A stretch of DNA of 64,000 nt from the NCBI RefSeq assembly GCF_000420785.1, contig NZ_ATVP01000009.1:22736-86735 (forward strand). Direction: 5' to 3'. Position 1 is the stretch's first letter. Each line of letters begins with the position of its first letter. This DNA comes from Streptococcus hyovaginalis DSM 12219 (GTDB lineage Bacteria; Bacillota; Bacilli; Lactobacillales; Streptococcaceae). A model generated the notes under the pieces. The model had not been told where the DNA came from. It did not search any database and saw only the letters and a program-made list of their open reading frames with translations. A program made the translations under genes and the position numbers. Positions 29,030 through 38,721 of this stretch are shown piece after piece.

Positions 29030-29599
29030 TTATTTTTTTGAACGCTTTAAGCGAGGAATCATCGTTGTCACCAAAATCGCTGAAATAACCATTTCTGCCA
29101 AAGCATTTGTTGACATAACAGCGCCTAACAAGGCTTGAATACTGCCACCATATACGTCTGAGAAGAAGATGAAGATTCCTAATAAGACAAATACGGTATT
29201 GGTTAACGAGCCAACGATACCTGAAATGGCTAAACCAAGTTTTCCTGAAAACCACTTAGCTGTATAGTAAGGCAAAATACCAATCAGTAATCGAGGTATT
29301 AAGGCAATGACAAGAGAAAAAATATTACCTTGCTCCACAAACGGTGAGAATAGATAGTTTGTCGGCAAAATAATGATACTATTGGTCACAAGACTCATGA
29401 GCCCCATTAGGATACCTAAACTAGCCCCAATTTTAGGCCCGTATAAAATAGCAGCGATAATGACCGGAATCTGAACCAAAGTTGGCTTGATAGGAATGGG
29501 CCAAACGCTGAATACCATGTTACTTAATAATTGGATAATCAGCATAATGGCAAAGAAAATGGCAACAATGGCTGTTTGCCGAGCTTTATTTACTTTCAC
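29030..29599 (-). CDS. ECF transporter S component, probably for a CoA precursor
   Basis: Hydrophobic protein of 189 residues with about six membrane segments, of the energy-coupling-factor substrate-binding type (…QIPVIIAAILYGPKIGASLGILMGL…). Shared EcfA/T subunits must be encoded elsewhere. The start is GTG 29599, with GAGGAG seven bases upstream inside coaC. Its position after coaB-coaC suggests uptake of pantothenate or a related precursor, as proposed for PanT; that is inference from context. Confidence 0.78.
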   Translation of the reverse strand: MKVNKARQTAIVAIFFAIMLIIQLLSNMVFSVWPIPIKPTLVQIPVIIAAILYGPKIGASLGILMGLMSLVTNSIIILPTNYLFSPFVEQGNIFSLVIALIPRLLIGILPYYTAKWFSGKLGLAISGIVGSLTNTVFVLLGIFIFFSDVYGGSIQALLGAVMSTNALAEMVISAILVTTMIPRLKRSKK

Positions 29600-30137
29600 G
29601 AAGAGTCTCCTCAATGATTTTTACTAAAATATCAACGTCAGCTAAGGCTCCTCGTCCAATATCACCACAAGCTAAGACAGCTGATTTAGGCTCAATTTCA
29701 CGATAACCAAATGTCTTTAAACGCTCGATATTAGCTTGTGTAGCAGGGTGATCGTACATTTTTGTATTCATAGCTGGAGCGAAGAGTTTAGGAACATGAT
29801 TAGGAAGGGCAAGGGCGGTCGCCGTCACCATGTTGTCTGCAAATCCATTAGCCAGATGGGCGATGGTATTAGCAGAAGCAGGGGCTAAGATGAATAGATC
29901 AGCCGCTTTCCCGAGGTCAATGTGGTTAATACGATCAGCAACCTTTTCTTCCATAACATCAAGATGAACGGGATGTTTAGACAATACCTGTAAGGTTAAA
30001 GGTGTTATGAACTGTGTAGCTGCTTCAGTCATTAAGACATGAACTTGGTAGCCAAATTTACTGAGTTGACTTGTGAGATCAGCCGCTTTGTAAGCTGAAA
30101 TAGATCCTGAAACTGCCAAAAGAATAGTCTTAGTCAT
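29586..30137 (-). CDS. coaC: Phosphopantothenoylcysteine decarboxylase
   Basis: FMN enzyme that makes 4'-phosphopantetheine. The 183-residue protein has VSGSISAYKAADL at the N-terminus, the catalytic His in the HID segment, PASANTIAHLANGFADN, APAMNTKMYDHPATQ and a substrate-clamp CGDIGRGAL with its Cys. Streptococci carry coaC and coaB as separate genes, as here, and coaC overlaps the end of coaB by 8 bases. Confidence 0.94.
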   Translation of the reverse strand: MTKTILLAVSGSISAYKAADLTSQLSKFGYQVHVLMTEAATQFITPLTLQVLSKHPVHLDVMEEKVADRINHIDLGKAADLFILAPASANTIAHLANGFADNMVTATALALPNHVPKLFAPAMNTKMYDHPATQANIERLKTFGYREIEPKSAVLACGDIGRGALADVDILVKIIEETLRESK

Positions 30138-30813
30138 TTGTGATTACCTCATTATAAAGTAATTGAGCGATATCCTCTTTAGTCGCTGCTTCCGTGACAC
30201 TGTTAGCTTTAACAAAAAAAGCTGGGTGAGTCTCACCAGAAATCTGAGATAAATCATTAGCTACGATAAGATCAGCCTGATTTTTAACCAGACTCTCACG
30301 CGCAACAGCTAATAATTCCTCTTGAGAAACAGCCACTAGTAATTTAAAGCCAATCAGCTTGATGCCAGGATACCATTGTTTTACCAGGGAAATAATTTTT
30401 GGAGTCTTTTTCAAGAACAAGACCTGATACTCCGATCGTGATGATATTTTGGTCTCTTGATTTTTGGTGTGTAACAAGGTATCAATATCAGTCTGTTTGA
30501 CCTCTTCTAAGTCTGCCATGTAGACTGGTGTATAGTCAGAAACGGCCATAGCATGGATCATGACATCGTGTTTAGGAACTAAGATTTTCAAAATTTGTTC
30601 TAAACTGGCCACGTTATCAATGACTTCAATAGTCAATAGATTACTAGCCTTGGGTTTAAGAGCCTGTTTGGTTGTCACTAGAGTAACGTGATGCCCTTTT
30701 GCCACAAACGTTTCTGCAATGCGTTTCCCTAGTTTTCCTGTAGAATGATTGGTGATACCCCGAACAGAGTCAATCGCCTCTGTTGTACCACCAGATGTGA
30801 TCAATATTTTCAT
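30130..30813 (-). CDS. coaB: Phosphopantothenate-cysteine ligase
   Basis: Joins cysteine to 4'-phosphopantothenate, using CTP in bacteria. The 227-residue protein starts MKILITSGGTTEAIDSVRGITNHSTGKLG, which forms the nucleotide-binding N-terminus, and ends in the VKNQADLIVANDLSQI region. I prefer the second ATG (30813) over 30819. There is no ribosome-binding site; instead TTTACC and TAAAAT boxes spaced by 17 lie right before the start, so the mRNA may be leaderless. Confidence 0.9.
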   Translation of the reverse strand: MKILITSGGTTEAIDSVRGITNHSTGKLGKRIAETFVAKGHHVTLVTTKQALKPKASNLLTIEVIDNVASLEQILKILVPKHDVMIHAMAVSDYTPVYMADLEEVKQTDIDTLLHTKNQETKISSRSEYQVLFLKKTPKIISLVKQWYPGIKLIGFKLLVAVSQEELLAVARESLVKNQADLIVANDLSQISGETHPAFFVKANSVTEAATKEDIAQLLYNEVITND

Positions 30814-30966
30814 ATCCATATTTTACTAAAAAAGCGACAATCGGTAAACTTTTGAGTGATATCATAAAATAGAGAACTTCTTGCTATTTTCAAAAAAAGT
30901 TGAGTTATAAAGAAGAATAAGGTATGCTAAATAAGGCATTAAACCAAATTGAAGAGGTGAGTATCT

Positions 30967-31797
30967 TTGTCTGAAGCATTGACCCTGTTAGGTGCTTTGA
31001 AACTGAATGTTTTTGGGCTCTATGAGAATCGTCAAGAACAACGTGTTCAGCCTTTCGCCTGGGCGGACACTTTTTTGCGTTATGTAACAAAACATGAGGA
31101 CCAAATGATTGTCCATTTTTGGCCAATGGAAGATATTGTCATTTTAGGTATGCTGGATAGACAAGTGCCTTATTTTGAAGAAGGTTTAAAGAGAATTAAG
31201 GCCTTTGGCTATCAGCCTATCATACGGAATATTGGCGGTTTAGGTGTTATTTCAGACGATGGCGTTCTGAACTTTTCTTTGATTCTACCGAATGCTAATC
31301 AATTATCAATTAATGATGCCTATTTAGTTATGGTAGCTCTCATTAGAGATATGTTTTCAGACTTTGAGCAAACGATTGACCATTTTGAAGTTCCTCGTTC
31401 TTACTGTCCAGGTGACTTTGACTTGAGTATCTCAGGTAAGAAATTTGCGGGCTTAGCTCAGAGACGGATCCAGAACAGCGTCGTCATTTCTGCCTACCTT
31501 AGTGTTTACGGAGACCAAAATTTCCGAGGAGAGTTGGTGAGAAACTTCTATGACGTGGGAATAAAAGATCAGCCTACCAAAGCTAACTATCCCGATATTG
31601 ATCCATCCTGCATGGCGAATCTGTCAGATTTACTGGGGGTTTCACTGTCTATTGAAGAGATTCAAAACCGTGTCTTAAAAAGTCTGGAAAAACAAGGTTT
31701 GAAAAAACGCCAGCTGCATTTGGATGATGATCTAATCAGCACTTATCGCAAATTTTTAAAACAACACTTGAATCGTAACGTGAGTACTCTAAGCTGA
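30967..31797 (+). CDS. Lipoate/octanoate protein ligase or transferase (LplA/LipL family)
   Basis: Protein of 276 residues of the BPL/LplA/LipB fold: IIRNIGGLGVISDDGVLNFS in the middle, the DFDLSISGKKFAGLAQRR catalytic-lysine region near residues 155-172, and a C-terminal helical part. It would attach or transfer octanoyl/lipoyl groups to lipoyl domains. The start is TTG 30967 with GAGGTGA upstream. A GcvH-like lipoyl carrier gene follows within 85 bases, so the two probably act together. Whether it is an ATP-using ligase or an amidotransferase like LipL cannot be settled here. Confidence 0.85.
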   Translation: MSEALTLLGALKLNVFGLYENRQEQRVQPFAWADTFLRYVTKHEDQMIVHFWPMEDIVILGMLDRQVPYFEEGLKRIKAFGYQPIIRNIGGLGVISDDGVLNFSLILPNANQLSINDAYLVMVALIRDMFSDFEQTIDHFEVPRSYCPGDFDLSISGKKFAGLAQRRIQNSVVISAYLSVYGDQNFRGELVRNFYDVGIKDQPTKANYPDIDPSCMANLSDLLGVSLSIEEIQNRVLKSLEKQGLKKRQLHLDDDLISTYRKFLKQHLNRNVSTLS

Positions 31798-31879
31798 AAA
31801 TTTTTCATAAACTTGCTATACTATAGTAGCGTATGACATCCTAAAGGATTATCATCAGATTTTAAACGGAGGTTAAATG

Positions 31880-32212
31880 ATGGCAAAAGTTGCTAATTCC
31901 CTGTTAATTACGAAAAATGACACGATCTACACCCTTAGCATGACCCCTGAATTACAGGATTTACTCGGTGATATTGCTTATATTGATTTTACAGAAGAAG
32001 ATGGTGTGGCTGTAGATGACAGCTTGCTTAATCTAGAAAGTTCTAAGGCTGTTATGGAGTTAACTAGTCCACTAGCTGGCAAAGTGGTCGAACGCAATCT
32101 TGAAGCGAGTTCTGACCCAAGCCTGCTCAACCAAAAGGGAGCCGATAAAAACTGGATTATTAAATTGACCAATGTGGATGAGAAAGCTTACCAGTCACTT
32201 GCTGACGCCTAA
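31880..32212 (+). CDS. GcvH-like lipoyl carrier protein
   Basis: Protein of 110 residues with a biotinyl/lipoyl-type domain: the probable lipoyl lysine is in NLESSKAVMELTSPLAGKVVE (central K near residue 55), as in the H protein of glycine cleavage. The start at the second ATG gives seven bases to GGAGG. No gcvP, gcvT or lpd gene is nearby, so it may serve as a lipoyl relay to the E2 of a dehydrogenase, as GcvH does in B. subtilis and S. aureus, or have a stress role like other GcvH-L proteins. Confidence 0.85.
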   Translation: MAKVANSLLITKNDTIYTLSMTPELQDLLGDIAYIDFTEEDGVAVDDSLLNLESSKAVMELTSPLAGKVVERNLEASSDPSLLNQKGADKNWIIKLTNVDEKAYQSLADA

Positions 32213-32307
32213 TCATCAATGCTTTCACTTATTCGATTATCAGCTGAGACGTATTGAAGAACACATTTCTGATGAGAACCCTTTTGGGTCTCTCGGTAAT
32301 AAGGTCA

Positions 32308-32338
32308 AAAAACTAGCTTTCGAGGCTAGTTTTTTAGT
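32308..32338. terminator. Bidirectional terminator of the lipoyl unit and hisJ
   Basis: AAAAAACTAGC-TTTCGAG-GCTAGTTTTTT is symmetrical, serving both the GcvH-like gene and the converging hisJ. Confidence 0.9.
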
Positions 32339-33077
32339 TTAAGTTGATGATTTCTGTTTTGGGAATACCGTATTCTGCTAAGAGTTGGAGCATCTTCTCG
32401 AAGCCCAGTTGAAAATGTTCTAAGACATGACCGTCGGAGCCGAGTGAATAGCGGTGACAACCTAGTTCTTTGACCAATTGAAGGGCGTAACGGTAAAGCT
32501 CCTCGTGGTGGTAGAGGTAGATGCTCTTGGCGTTGAGTTCAAAGGCTAAATCATGGGATATCATTTTCTTGAAAATGCGGATGAGTTGGGCTTCAAATGT
32601 TTGTAGTTCTGGAACAGTCACATCAAAGAGACGGAAACCGTAGTCAAAATGCGCCAAGACGTCAGCTGGAACGCGTCCGATGGCATATTCCAAGCGATCC
32701 AAATAATCGGTCATGACCGCTATCTTGTCCATATCCGCGACTTCCTCGTCCAGATAATCATTCACTCCGTTGTGATGGACGGACAATAATTTGAGGTCAA
32801 AATCTTTGTCTTCTAAGTAGGCTAGAATATCGTTTTCCCGCGGTTGGAAATAGCCAATTTCAATGCCTTTCTTGACGCGGTTACCGTAGCCTTCATTGAG
32901 CGCAGCAATTTCTTGGGAATAGGCCTCGTAATCAGGAATGTCATCCTGCTTGCTGTAGGGATTGGACAAATCAAAATGCTCCGTGGTCACGATTTCGCCG
33001 CTGTAATGTTCAAGATAATCTTGAAATCGCGCTTTAGAATCGTAGGAGTAGTGAGTATGCAAGTGGTTGTCTCTCAT
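32334..33077 (-). CDS. hisJ: Histidinol-phosphatase (PHP family)
   Basis: Removes phosphate from histidinol-phosphate. The 247-residue protein is a PHP-domain metalloenzyme: HLHTHYSYDS at residues 5-14, EHFD, KGIEIGYF, LLSVHHNG and the final SLGSDGH carry the metal-binding His, Glu and Asp residues. AAGGAG lies before ATG 33077. It is divergent from the his operon and supplies the step that the single-domain HisB lacks. Confidence 0.92.
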   Translation of the reverse strand: MRDNHLHTHYSYDSKARFQDYLEHYSGEIVTTEHFDLSNPYSKQDDIPDYEAYSQEIAALNEGYGNRVKKGIEIGYFQPRENDILAYLEDKDFDLKLLSVHHNGVNDYLDEEVADMDKIAVMTDYLDRLEYAIGRVPADVLAHFDYGFRLFDVTVPELQTFEAQLIRIFKKMISHDLAFELNAKSIYLYHHEELYRYALQLVKELGCHRYSLGSDGHVLEHFQLGFEKMLQLLAEYGIPKTEIINLN

Positions 33078-33171
33078 GGAAAATCTCCTTTCTTTCTATT
33101 GTAACAAAAGCAAGCCAGAAGGAACAAGTTTCGGAAATTAAGCGAAATAAACTAAAAAAATCTGATAATTC

Positions 33172-33199
33172 TTGTAATTTATCAAAAATTTGGTAAAAT
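33172..33199 (+). promoter_or_regulatory. Promoter of the his operon
   Basis: TTGTAA (33172-33177) and TAAAAT (33194-33199) are 16 bases apart. Transcription would start near 33206, at the beginning of the T-box leader. Confidence 0.7.
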
Positions 33200-33205
33200 A
33201 GTACA

Positions 33206-33458
33206 AAATATAAAGCGATGAGAGAAACAATCCCAGACTATTTTCAGAGAGTATCTAGTTGCTGAGAGGATACATCGGTTTGGGCACACATTCTTGAGTG
33301 CAATTGCCAACGGTTTTGAACCTAGTAGTGATTGACGTCTGTCTACGTTACGGACTGAAGTCTTTGACTTCCTGAGGGATATATGGCGACGTATGTCTAA
33401 ATGAAGGTGGAACCACGTGTAAGCGTCCTGAAACAAGGACCTTGTGCGTGGTTTTTTT
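33206..33458 (+). promoter_or_regulatory. T-box riboswitch, probably for tRNA-His
   Basis: The leader has a long stem I (33215-33310), a T-box sequence AAGGTGGAACCACG (33404-33417), and a terminator (33413-33458) made from CCACG…GTCCT/AGGAC…CGTGG plus seven T. The T-box lies on the 5' arm of the terminator, as required for antitermination by uncharged tRNA. The specifier region reads CACACAT at 33285-33291, giving overlapping His codons CAC/CAC/CAT. A his-operon T-box is known in Lactococcus lactis. Confidence 0.88.
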
Positions 33459-33478
33459 ATCGTTTGAGAGGTGATGAC

Positions 33479-34531
33479 ATGGAAATAAAAGGGCTTAGAA
33501 AAATTACGCCTTATGTAGCTGGAGCGCAACCACAGGTGGCCAATATGATTAAACTCAATACCAATGAGAATGCCTATGGACCAAGTCCAGCGGTAATTGC
33601 GGCTTTGGCTGATTTTGATGCGACAAACCTACGTCGCTATTCAAGTCTGGACCAAGTGGGACTACGTCAGGCTTTGGCGGAGCAACACGGTTTGGAGGCA
33701 GACCAATTTGTCATTGGCAATGGTTCAGATGACATCTTATCTATGGCTTTTCTGTCCTTCTTTAAAACGGAGCAACCGATTTTATTCCCCGATTTGACCT
33801 ATGGCTTTTACAAGGTCTGGGCTGATTTGTATCAGCTTCCTTTTGAAGAAATAGCTTTGGCGGAGGATTTTAGCTGGCGGGTGGCGGATTACCAGAGAGA
33901 ATGTGGCGGTGTGATTTTGACCAATCCCAATGCTCCGACGGGGCGTTTCCAGTCTCTGGACGATATTGAGGAAGTTCTGAAGGCTAATCCGCAGGTCGTT
34001 GTCATCGTTGATGAGGCATATGTCAATTTCGGCGGGCAGACAGCTGTTCCGCTTTTGGATAAATACCCCAATCTCTTCATTACACGGACCTTCTCCAAGG
34101 ATGCATCACTAGCGGGTTTGCGCGTCGGATACGGTATAGGTTCCAAGGAGCTGATTGGTGTCATTCAAGCGGTGCGCAATGCTATCAATCCTTATAATGT
34201 GGATGACATCTCTGAAGCTTTGGTATTGGCTGCAGTCAAGGATTGGGCCTATTACGAAGAAACCTGCCGGAAGATTATGGTAACGCGCGATTGGTTTGGG
34301 GAAGAATTAACCAGACTTGGCTTTGACGTTTTGCCGTCAGCAACCAATTTCCTCCTAGTGCGACCAGCTCATGTCAGTGCGGGAGAACTGTTCAGGCAAT
34401 TGGAAGAGCAGCAGATTTATGTCCGGTATTTTTCAAAACAAGAACGTATAAAGGATAGACTGCGCATCTCTATCGGTACACAAGAAGAGATGGAGCGGGT
34501 CTTAGCAAGGATAAAGGAAGGGTGCCTATGA
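33479..34531 (+). CDS. hisC: Histidinol-phosphate aminotransferase
   Basis: PLP aminotransferase of 350 residues that makes histidinol-phosphate. Its class I/II fold shows [13 protein letters not shown] near the start, [18 protein letters not shown] and the PLP lysine in [18 protein letters not shown] near residue 215. The frame is open back into the T-box leader, but GAGAGGTG before ATG 33479 gives the start and a normal HisC N-terminus. It is the first gene of the his operon. Confidence 0.95.
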   Translation: MEIKGLRKITPYVAGAQPQVANMIKLNTNENAYGPSPAVIAALADFDATNLRRYSSLDQVGLRQALAEQHGLEADQFVIGNGSDDILSMAFLSFFKTEQPILFPDLTYGFYKVWADLYQLPFEEIALAEDFSWRVADYQRECGGVILTNPNAPTGRFQSLDDIEEVLKANPQVVVIVDEAYVNFGGQTAVPLLDKYPNLFITRTFSKDASLAGLRVGYGIGSKELIGVIQAVRNAINPYNVDDISEALVLAAVKDWAYYEETCRKIMVTRDWFGEELTRLGFDVLPSATNFLLVRPAHVSAGELFRQLEEQQIYVRYFSKQERIKDRLRISIGTQEEMERVLARIKEGCL

Positions 34532-35502
34532 ACAATCGAACATTGCCACAAGGATTGTACGACAAGCTTTTCAAACGCGCTCGTGCCACCTATGAAATTG
34601 AGCGGACGGTCAGCGACCTCTTGATAGAGTGCGGTTTTCACCGAATTGAAACGCCGACCTTGGAGCATTTTGAAGTCTTTTCAGATACGATTGATACCAA
34701 TAATTACCAGCTCTTTGATAAGAGAGGCCATCTTCTGAGCTTGCGGCCGGATATTACTAGCCAAGTAGCACGTGTCATTTCATCAACTCGGGTGCAAACA
34801 CCTATTAAATTTTCTTATTCGGGCAAGGTCTATCGTAGTCAAGAAGCCATGCGGGGCTTGGAAAATGAACGCACTCAAGCCGGGATTGAAATCATTGGTT
34901 ATCCTGTGCAGGAGGCCTATGCTGAAGCTATTTCCAGTGCCAAGAAAGCCTTGGAACGTTCGGGTTTGAAAGACTGCACATTTGAGTTTTCACACGCAGC
35001 CATCCTCAAGACGATTTTTCAGCAATTGGAGTTGACATCGGAGGTTGCGGATGATTTGTCGCTCCATATTCGGGATAAAAATATTACAAAGCTCCAGGAA
35101 TTTACCAAGCAACACCCGAGTGAATTTGATGGTTTCATCAGTCGCCTACCGTACTTGTTTGGAGAGGCAGAAGTCGTTTTGGCAGAGGCCCGGCAGGTAT
35201 CACAGAACGCACAATTATTGCAGGTTTTTGATCAATTAGAAGCATTTATCGCAATGGCAGAAACTGAGTTGGGACCTGTCACGGTGGATTTGGCACAACT
35301 TCCGACGGTCCCTTACTATACAGGCATGATGTTTAAGGTTTTTGACCAGCAATTGCCGGACGCCTTTTTATCAGGTGGACGGTATGACAAGCTCTTTGAG
35401 CGGTTTGGAGCCGAGGAGCTGACGGCTATCGGTTGGGCCTTGGAAATTGATGCCATTTATCAAGCCATTCGACAAGATTTAGACTATCAAGGAGGGAAGT
35501 AA
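34528..35502 (+). CDS. hisZ: ATP phosphoribosyltransferase regulatory subunit
   Basis: HisRS-like protein of 324 residues without tRNA-charging function. The class II synthetase-like core shows [22 protein letters not shown] and the late [13 protein letters not shown], but there is no C-terminal anticodon-binding domain. It pairs with the short HisG encoded next and is needed for its activity and feedback control. ATG 34528 overlaps hisC by 4 bases with AGGAAGG upstream. Confidence 0.94.
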   Translation: MNNRTLPQGLYDKLFKRARATYEIERTVSDLLIECGFHRIETPTLEHFEVFSDTIDTNNYQLFDKRGHLLSLRPDITSQVARVISSTRVQTPIKFSYSGKVYRSQEAMRGLENERTQAGIEIIGYPVQEAYAEAISSAKKALERSGLKDCTFEFSHAAILKTIFQQLELTSEVADDLSLHIRDKNITKLQEFTKQHPSEFDGFISRLPYLFGEAEVVLAEARQVSQNAQLLQVFDQLEAFIAMAETELGPVTVDLAQLPTVPYYTGMMFKVFDQQLPDAFLSGGRYDKLFERFGAEELTAIGWALEIDAIYQAIRQDLDYQGGK

Positions 35503-36150
35503 ATGGGTGATCAGATTACCATTGCCTTGACCAAGGGGCGGATTGAGAAGGAAACCATGGCTCTTCTGGAAAAGTCAGGCTTTGATATGTCTTTCATGGC
35601 AGATAAGGGGCGGAATTTGATTTTTAAAAGTCCTGATGGGCAGTTTCGCTTTTTACTGGTCAAGGCACCGGATGTAACAACCTATGTTCGCCACGGGGTG
35701 GCAGATGTGGGCGTTGTCGGCAAGGATGTCTTGATTGAGCATCCGGCTGGATTTTTAGAAATGCTGGATTTGAACTTTGGCTTGTGTAAATTCTCAGTTG
35801 CCTCTGTTCCGACTTACAATCCTAGCGACCACAAGCGGAAACGGATTGCAACCAAGTATCCAACAGTTGCTATGGAACATTTTAAGCAAAAGGGCGAGGA
35901 TGTCGAGATTATTTCTATTCAAGGTAGTGTGGAAATTGCTCCTGTTCTGGGGCTGGCCGATGCCATTGTCGATATTGTGGAGACAGGAAATACCTTGGTA
36001 GCCAATGGTTTAGTGGTCTTTGAAGATATTTGTCGGATTTCCTCGCGTTTGATTGTCAATAAAGCCAGCATCAAGAATAAGCCTCAAGTGCTATCATTTA
36101 TCAAGAAATTAGAAGACATTGTCGGAAATGAGGAGGTACCTTTTAGATGA
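35503..36150 (+). CDS. hisG: ATP phosphoribosyltransferase, short form
   Basis: Catalyses the first committed step, joining ATP and PRPP. The 215-residue protein is the short form lacking the C-terminal regulatory domain, which agrees with the presence of his[11 protein letters not shown] opens it, [11 protein letters not shown] and [15 protein letters not shown] mark the family. It starts directly after the hisZ stop behind GGAGGG. Confidence 0.96.
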   Translation: MGDQITIALTKGRIEKETMALLEKSGFDMSFMADKGRNLIFKSPDGQFRFLLVKAPDVTTYVRHGVADVGVVGKDVLIEHPAGFLEMLDLNFGLCKFSVASVPTYNPSDHKRKRIATKYPTVAMEHFKQKGEDVEIISIQGSVEIAPVLGLADAIVDIVETGNTLVANGLVVFEDICRISSRLIVNKASIKNKPQVLSFIKKLEDIVGNEEVPFR

Positions 36151-37430
36151 AACGCTTAAGTGGAACAAGTCAAGACATTGCGGCCTTGCTCTATCAAGAA
36201 CAAGTAGCGCTGAATGCAGAAACGGTCTCCGTAGAAGAGACCGTCAAGGAAATCATGGCACGGGTCGCTCGTGAAGGAGATGCAGCTCTGAAAGCCTACA
36301 ATCTCCAGTTTGACGGGATCGAGCTCGATGACTTAGAAGTCAGTCAAGCGCAAATAGATGCAGCTTTTGAGCAGATTGAACCAGACATTCTCTCAGCCTT
36401 AGAAGGTGCCAAAGCCAATATCGCTTCCTACCACCAGCAACAGGTGGAAGAGGGTTTTGAGGACCAACCGTCTGAAGGCGTCCTTCGTGGGCAACTCATT
36501 CGTCCCCTAGAGCGAGTGGGCGTCTATGTTCCGGGAGGAACAGCCGCCTATCCTTCTTCTGTCTTGATGAATGTCATCCCTGCAAAAATTGCTGGTGTGG
36601 AGGAAATCATCATGATTACCCCGCCACAGGAGACTTACAATCCAGCGATTTTGGTGGCGGCAAGATTGGCTGGAGTGGATAAGATTTATCAGGTTGGCGG
36701 AGCCCACGGGATTGCGGCGCTAGCTTATGGAACGCAGACCATTCCCAAGGTGGATAAAATTACCGGGCCGGGCAATATTTATGTCGCAACGGCCAAGAAA
36801 TTGGTCTATGGCTTGGTTGGAATTGATATGATTGCCGGTCCATCTGAGATTGGTGTTATCGCAGACGAGACGGCAAATCCTGTTTTTGTAGCGGCGGATT
36901 TGTTATCACAGGCGGAACACGATCGCTTGGCGCGTGCGATTTTGGTAACCAATTCGGAAGTCTTGGCTGAGCAAGTCGAGCTAGAAATCGAGCGGCAATT
37001 GCAGACCTTGCCGCGTGAGGAAATTGCGCGGGCATCCATTGAACAGAACGGACGCATTATCGTGACAGACACGGTAGAAGCCATGTTTGACTTGATGAAT
37101 TTGGTGGCGCCTGAACATTTGGAAATTGCTATGGAAGATGCCTATGATTATCTTTCCTTGGTCAAGCATGCGGGGTCGATTTTCTTGGGTCATTATACCA
37201 GTGAGCCGATTGGGGATTATTATGCAGGGACCAATCATGTTCTGCCAACTTCAGGCACCAGCCGTTTTTATTCGGCACTGGGTGTCCATGATTTTATCAA
37301 ACGAATACAATACACACAATATAGTAAGAAAGCCGTGCAAGAGGCTAGTCAGGCCATTACGAATTTGGCCTATTCAGAAGGATTGGCTGCTCATGCACGG
37401 GCCATTGAGGTGAGAAATGAAGGAAGTTAA
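36147..37430 (+). CDS. hisD: Histidinol dehydrogenase
   Basis: Zinc enzyme of 427 residues that oxidises histidinol to histidine in two NAD-dependent steps. The sequence shows [45 protein letters not shown], the catalytic AEHD segment (SQAEHDR) and APEHLEI with Zn ligands. It overlaps hisG by 4 bases and serB by 14. Confidence 0.97.
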   Translation: MKRLSGTSQDIAALLYQEQVALNAETVSVEETVKEIMARVAREGDAALKAYNLQFDGIELDDLEVSQAQIDAAFEQIEPDILSALEGAKANIASYHQQQVEEGFEDQPSEGVLRGQLIRPLERVGVYVPGGTAAYPSSVLMNVIPAKIAGVEEIIMITPPQETYNPAILVAARLAGVDKIYQVGGAHGIAALAYGTQTIPKVDKITGPGNIYVATAKKLVYGLVGIDMIAGPSEIGVIADETANPVFVAADLLSQAEHDRLARAILVTNSEVLAEQVELEIERQLQTLPREEIARASIEQNGRIIVTDTVEAMFDLMNLVAPEHLEIAMEDAYDYLSLVKHAGSIFLGHYTSEPIGDYYAGTNHVLPTSGTSRFYSALGVHDFIKRIQYTQYSKKAVQEASQAITNLAYSEGLAAHARAIEVRNEGS

Positions 37431-38064
37431 GGGATTATTGGTCATGGATGTGGACAGCACCTTGATCATGGAAGAAGGCATTGACCTGTTGGGCGAAGAA
37501 GCTGGTCTCGGTCAGCGAGTTGCGGACATTACCGAGCGCGCCATGCGGGGGGAATTGGATTTTGAAGAAGCCTTGCGTGAACGCGTTGGCTTGCTGGCGG
37601 GCTTGCCCGAAACGGTTTTGGATCGCATTTTAGGGCACATTCATTTCACACCGGGAGCAGAAGAACTGGTAGCAGAGCTCCACAAGCGTGGCTATAAGGT
37701 AGCCGTTGTGTCGGGTGGTTTTCATCAGACGGTCAATGTATTGGCGGAACGGCTCAATTTGGACTATGTTAAGGCCAATACTCTAGAAATTGTCAACGGA
37801 GTTTTGACAGGACGCGTGACCGGTGACATTGTGACTAAGGATGTCAAGGAAACCATGCTCAGAACTTGGGCGGCGGAAAATGGTCTCGATATGCAAGATA
37901 CGATTGCAGTGGGCGATGGTGCCAACGATTTGCCAATGATTCAGGCGGCGGGTATCGGCATCGCCTTCTGTGCCAAACCTATTGTGCAGGAACAAACCCC
38001 TTATCAAATCAATGAGAAAAATTTGTATCAGGTGATTGAGATTTTGGATAGAGTGAAGAATTAA
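37417..38064 (+). CDS. serB: SerB-type HAD phosphatase in the his operon
   Basis: Haloacid-dehalogenase phosphatase of 215 residues. The nucleophile motif is MDVDSTL (Asp 11, Asp 13), then VVSGGFHQTV, and the metal motif VGDGANDLPM. Sequence and length match phosphoserine phosphatase SerB. It is translated within the his operon, overlapping hisD. Possible roles are serine synthesis or a second histidinol-phosphatase; the divergent PHP enzyme hisJ makes the latter unnecessary. A serB-like gene at this place is also reported for other streptococci. Confidence 0.88.
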   Translation: MKEVKGLLVMDVDSTLIMEEGIDLLGEEAGLGQRVADITERAMRGELDFEEALRERVGLLAGLPETVLDRILGHIHFTPGAEELVAELHKRGYKVAVVSGGFHQTVNVLAERLNLDYVKANTLEIVNGVLTGRVTGDIVTKDVKETMLRTWAAENGLDMQDTIAVGDGANDLPMIQAAGIGIAFCAKPIVQEQTPYQINEKNLYQVIEILDRVKN

Positions 38065-38135
38065 GCAACGGTATTCACACGTCAGGTACCGATCTGCGAA
38101 TACAGCTTCTAATATAGTAAAGAAAGAAGAACATC

Positions 38136-38720
38136 ATGAGAACAGCAAGCATTGAACGCAATACCTCTGAAACAAAAATCAAGCTGACAGTTAATTTGGA
38201 TGTGCAGGATCCGGTTGAAATTGCGACGGGTGTGGGCTTTTTTGACCACATGTTGACCCTTTTTGCCCGCCATAGTCGCATGTCTCTAGTTGTCCATGTA
38301 GACGGTGATACTTGGGTGGACAGCCATCATACGGTTGAGGATGTCGGGATTGTTCTTGGACAAGCCATCAAGGAAGCTCTGGGCGACAAGGTCGGTATCA
38401 ATCGTTACGGGACTTCTTTTGTGCCTATGGATGAAACGCTTGGCATGTCCAGTCTGGACTTGTCTGGACGCTCTTATTTGGTCTTTGATGCCACCTTTGA
38501 CAATCCCAAATTAGGCGATTTTGATACGGAATTGGTTGAAGAATTCTTCCAAGCCTTGGCTTTCAACCTGCAGATGAACCTGCATTTGAAGATTTTACAC
38601 GGGAAAAATAGTCATCATAAGGCTGAAAGTCTCTTCAAGGCAACAGGTCGAGCTCTTCGCGAAGCCATTAACATCAACCCTGACATTAAGGGTGTCAATT
38701 CAACAAAAGGACTCTTGTAG
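38136..38720 (+). CDS. hisB: Imidazoleglycerol-phosphate dehydratase
   Basis: Manganese enzyme of 194 residues. It is the single-domain form: [12 protein letters not shown] and [16 protein letters not shown], and their repeat [15 protein letters not shown], supply the metal-binding His/Glu residues. The N-terminal HAD phosphatase domain of enterobacterial HisB is absent. A 71-base spacer before it is the only real gap in the operon. AAAGAAGAA lies before ATG 38136. Confidence 0.96.
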   Translation: MRTASIERNTSETKIKLTVNLDVQDPVEIATGVGFFDHMLTLFARHSRMSLVVHVDGDTWVDSHHTVEDVGIVLGQAIKEALGDKVGINRYGTSFVPMDETLGMSSLDLSGRSYLVFDATFDNPKLGDFDTELVEEFFQALAFNLQMNLHLKILHGKNSHHKAESLFKATGRALREAININPDIKGVNSTKGLL

Positions 38721-38721
38721 T

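Noticed and set aside
33401..33478. Upstream start for hisC within the leader.
   Set aside because: It would put the T-box terminator inside the coding region; a good ribosome-binding site precedes 33479.
33182..33529. Minus-strand open frame of 115 codons across the his leader.
   Set aside because: It is the complement of the T-box and the start of hisC; no coding character.
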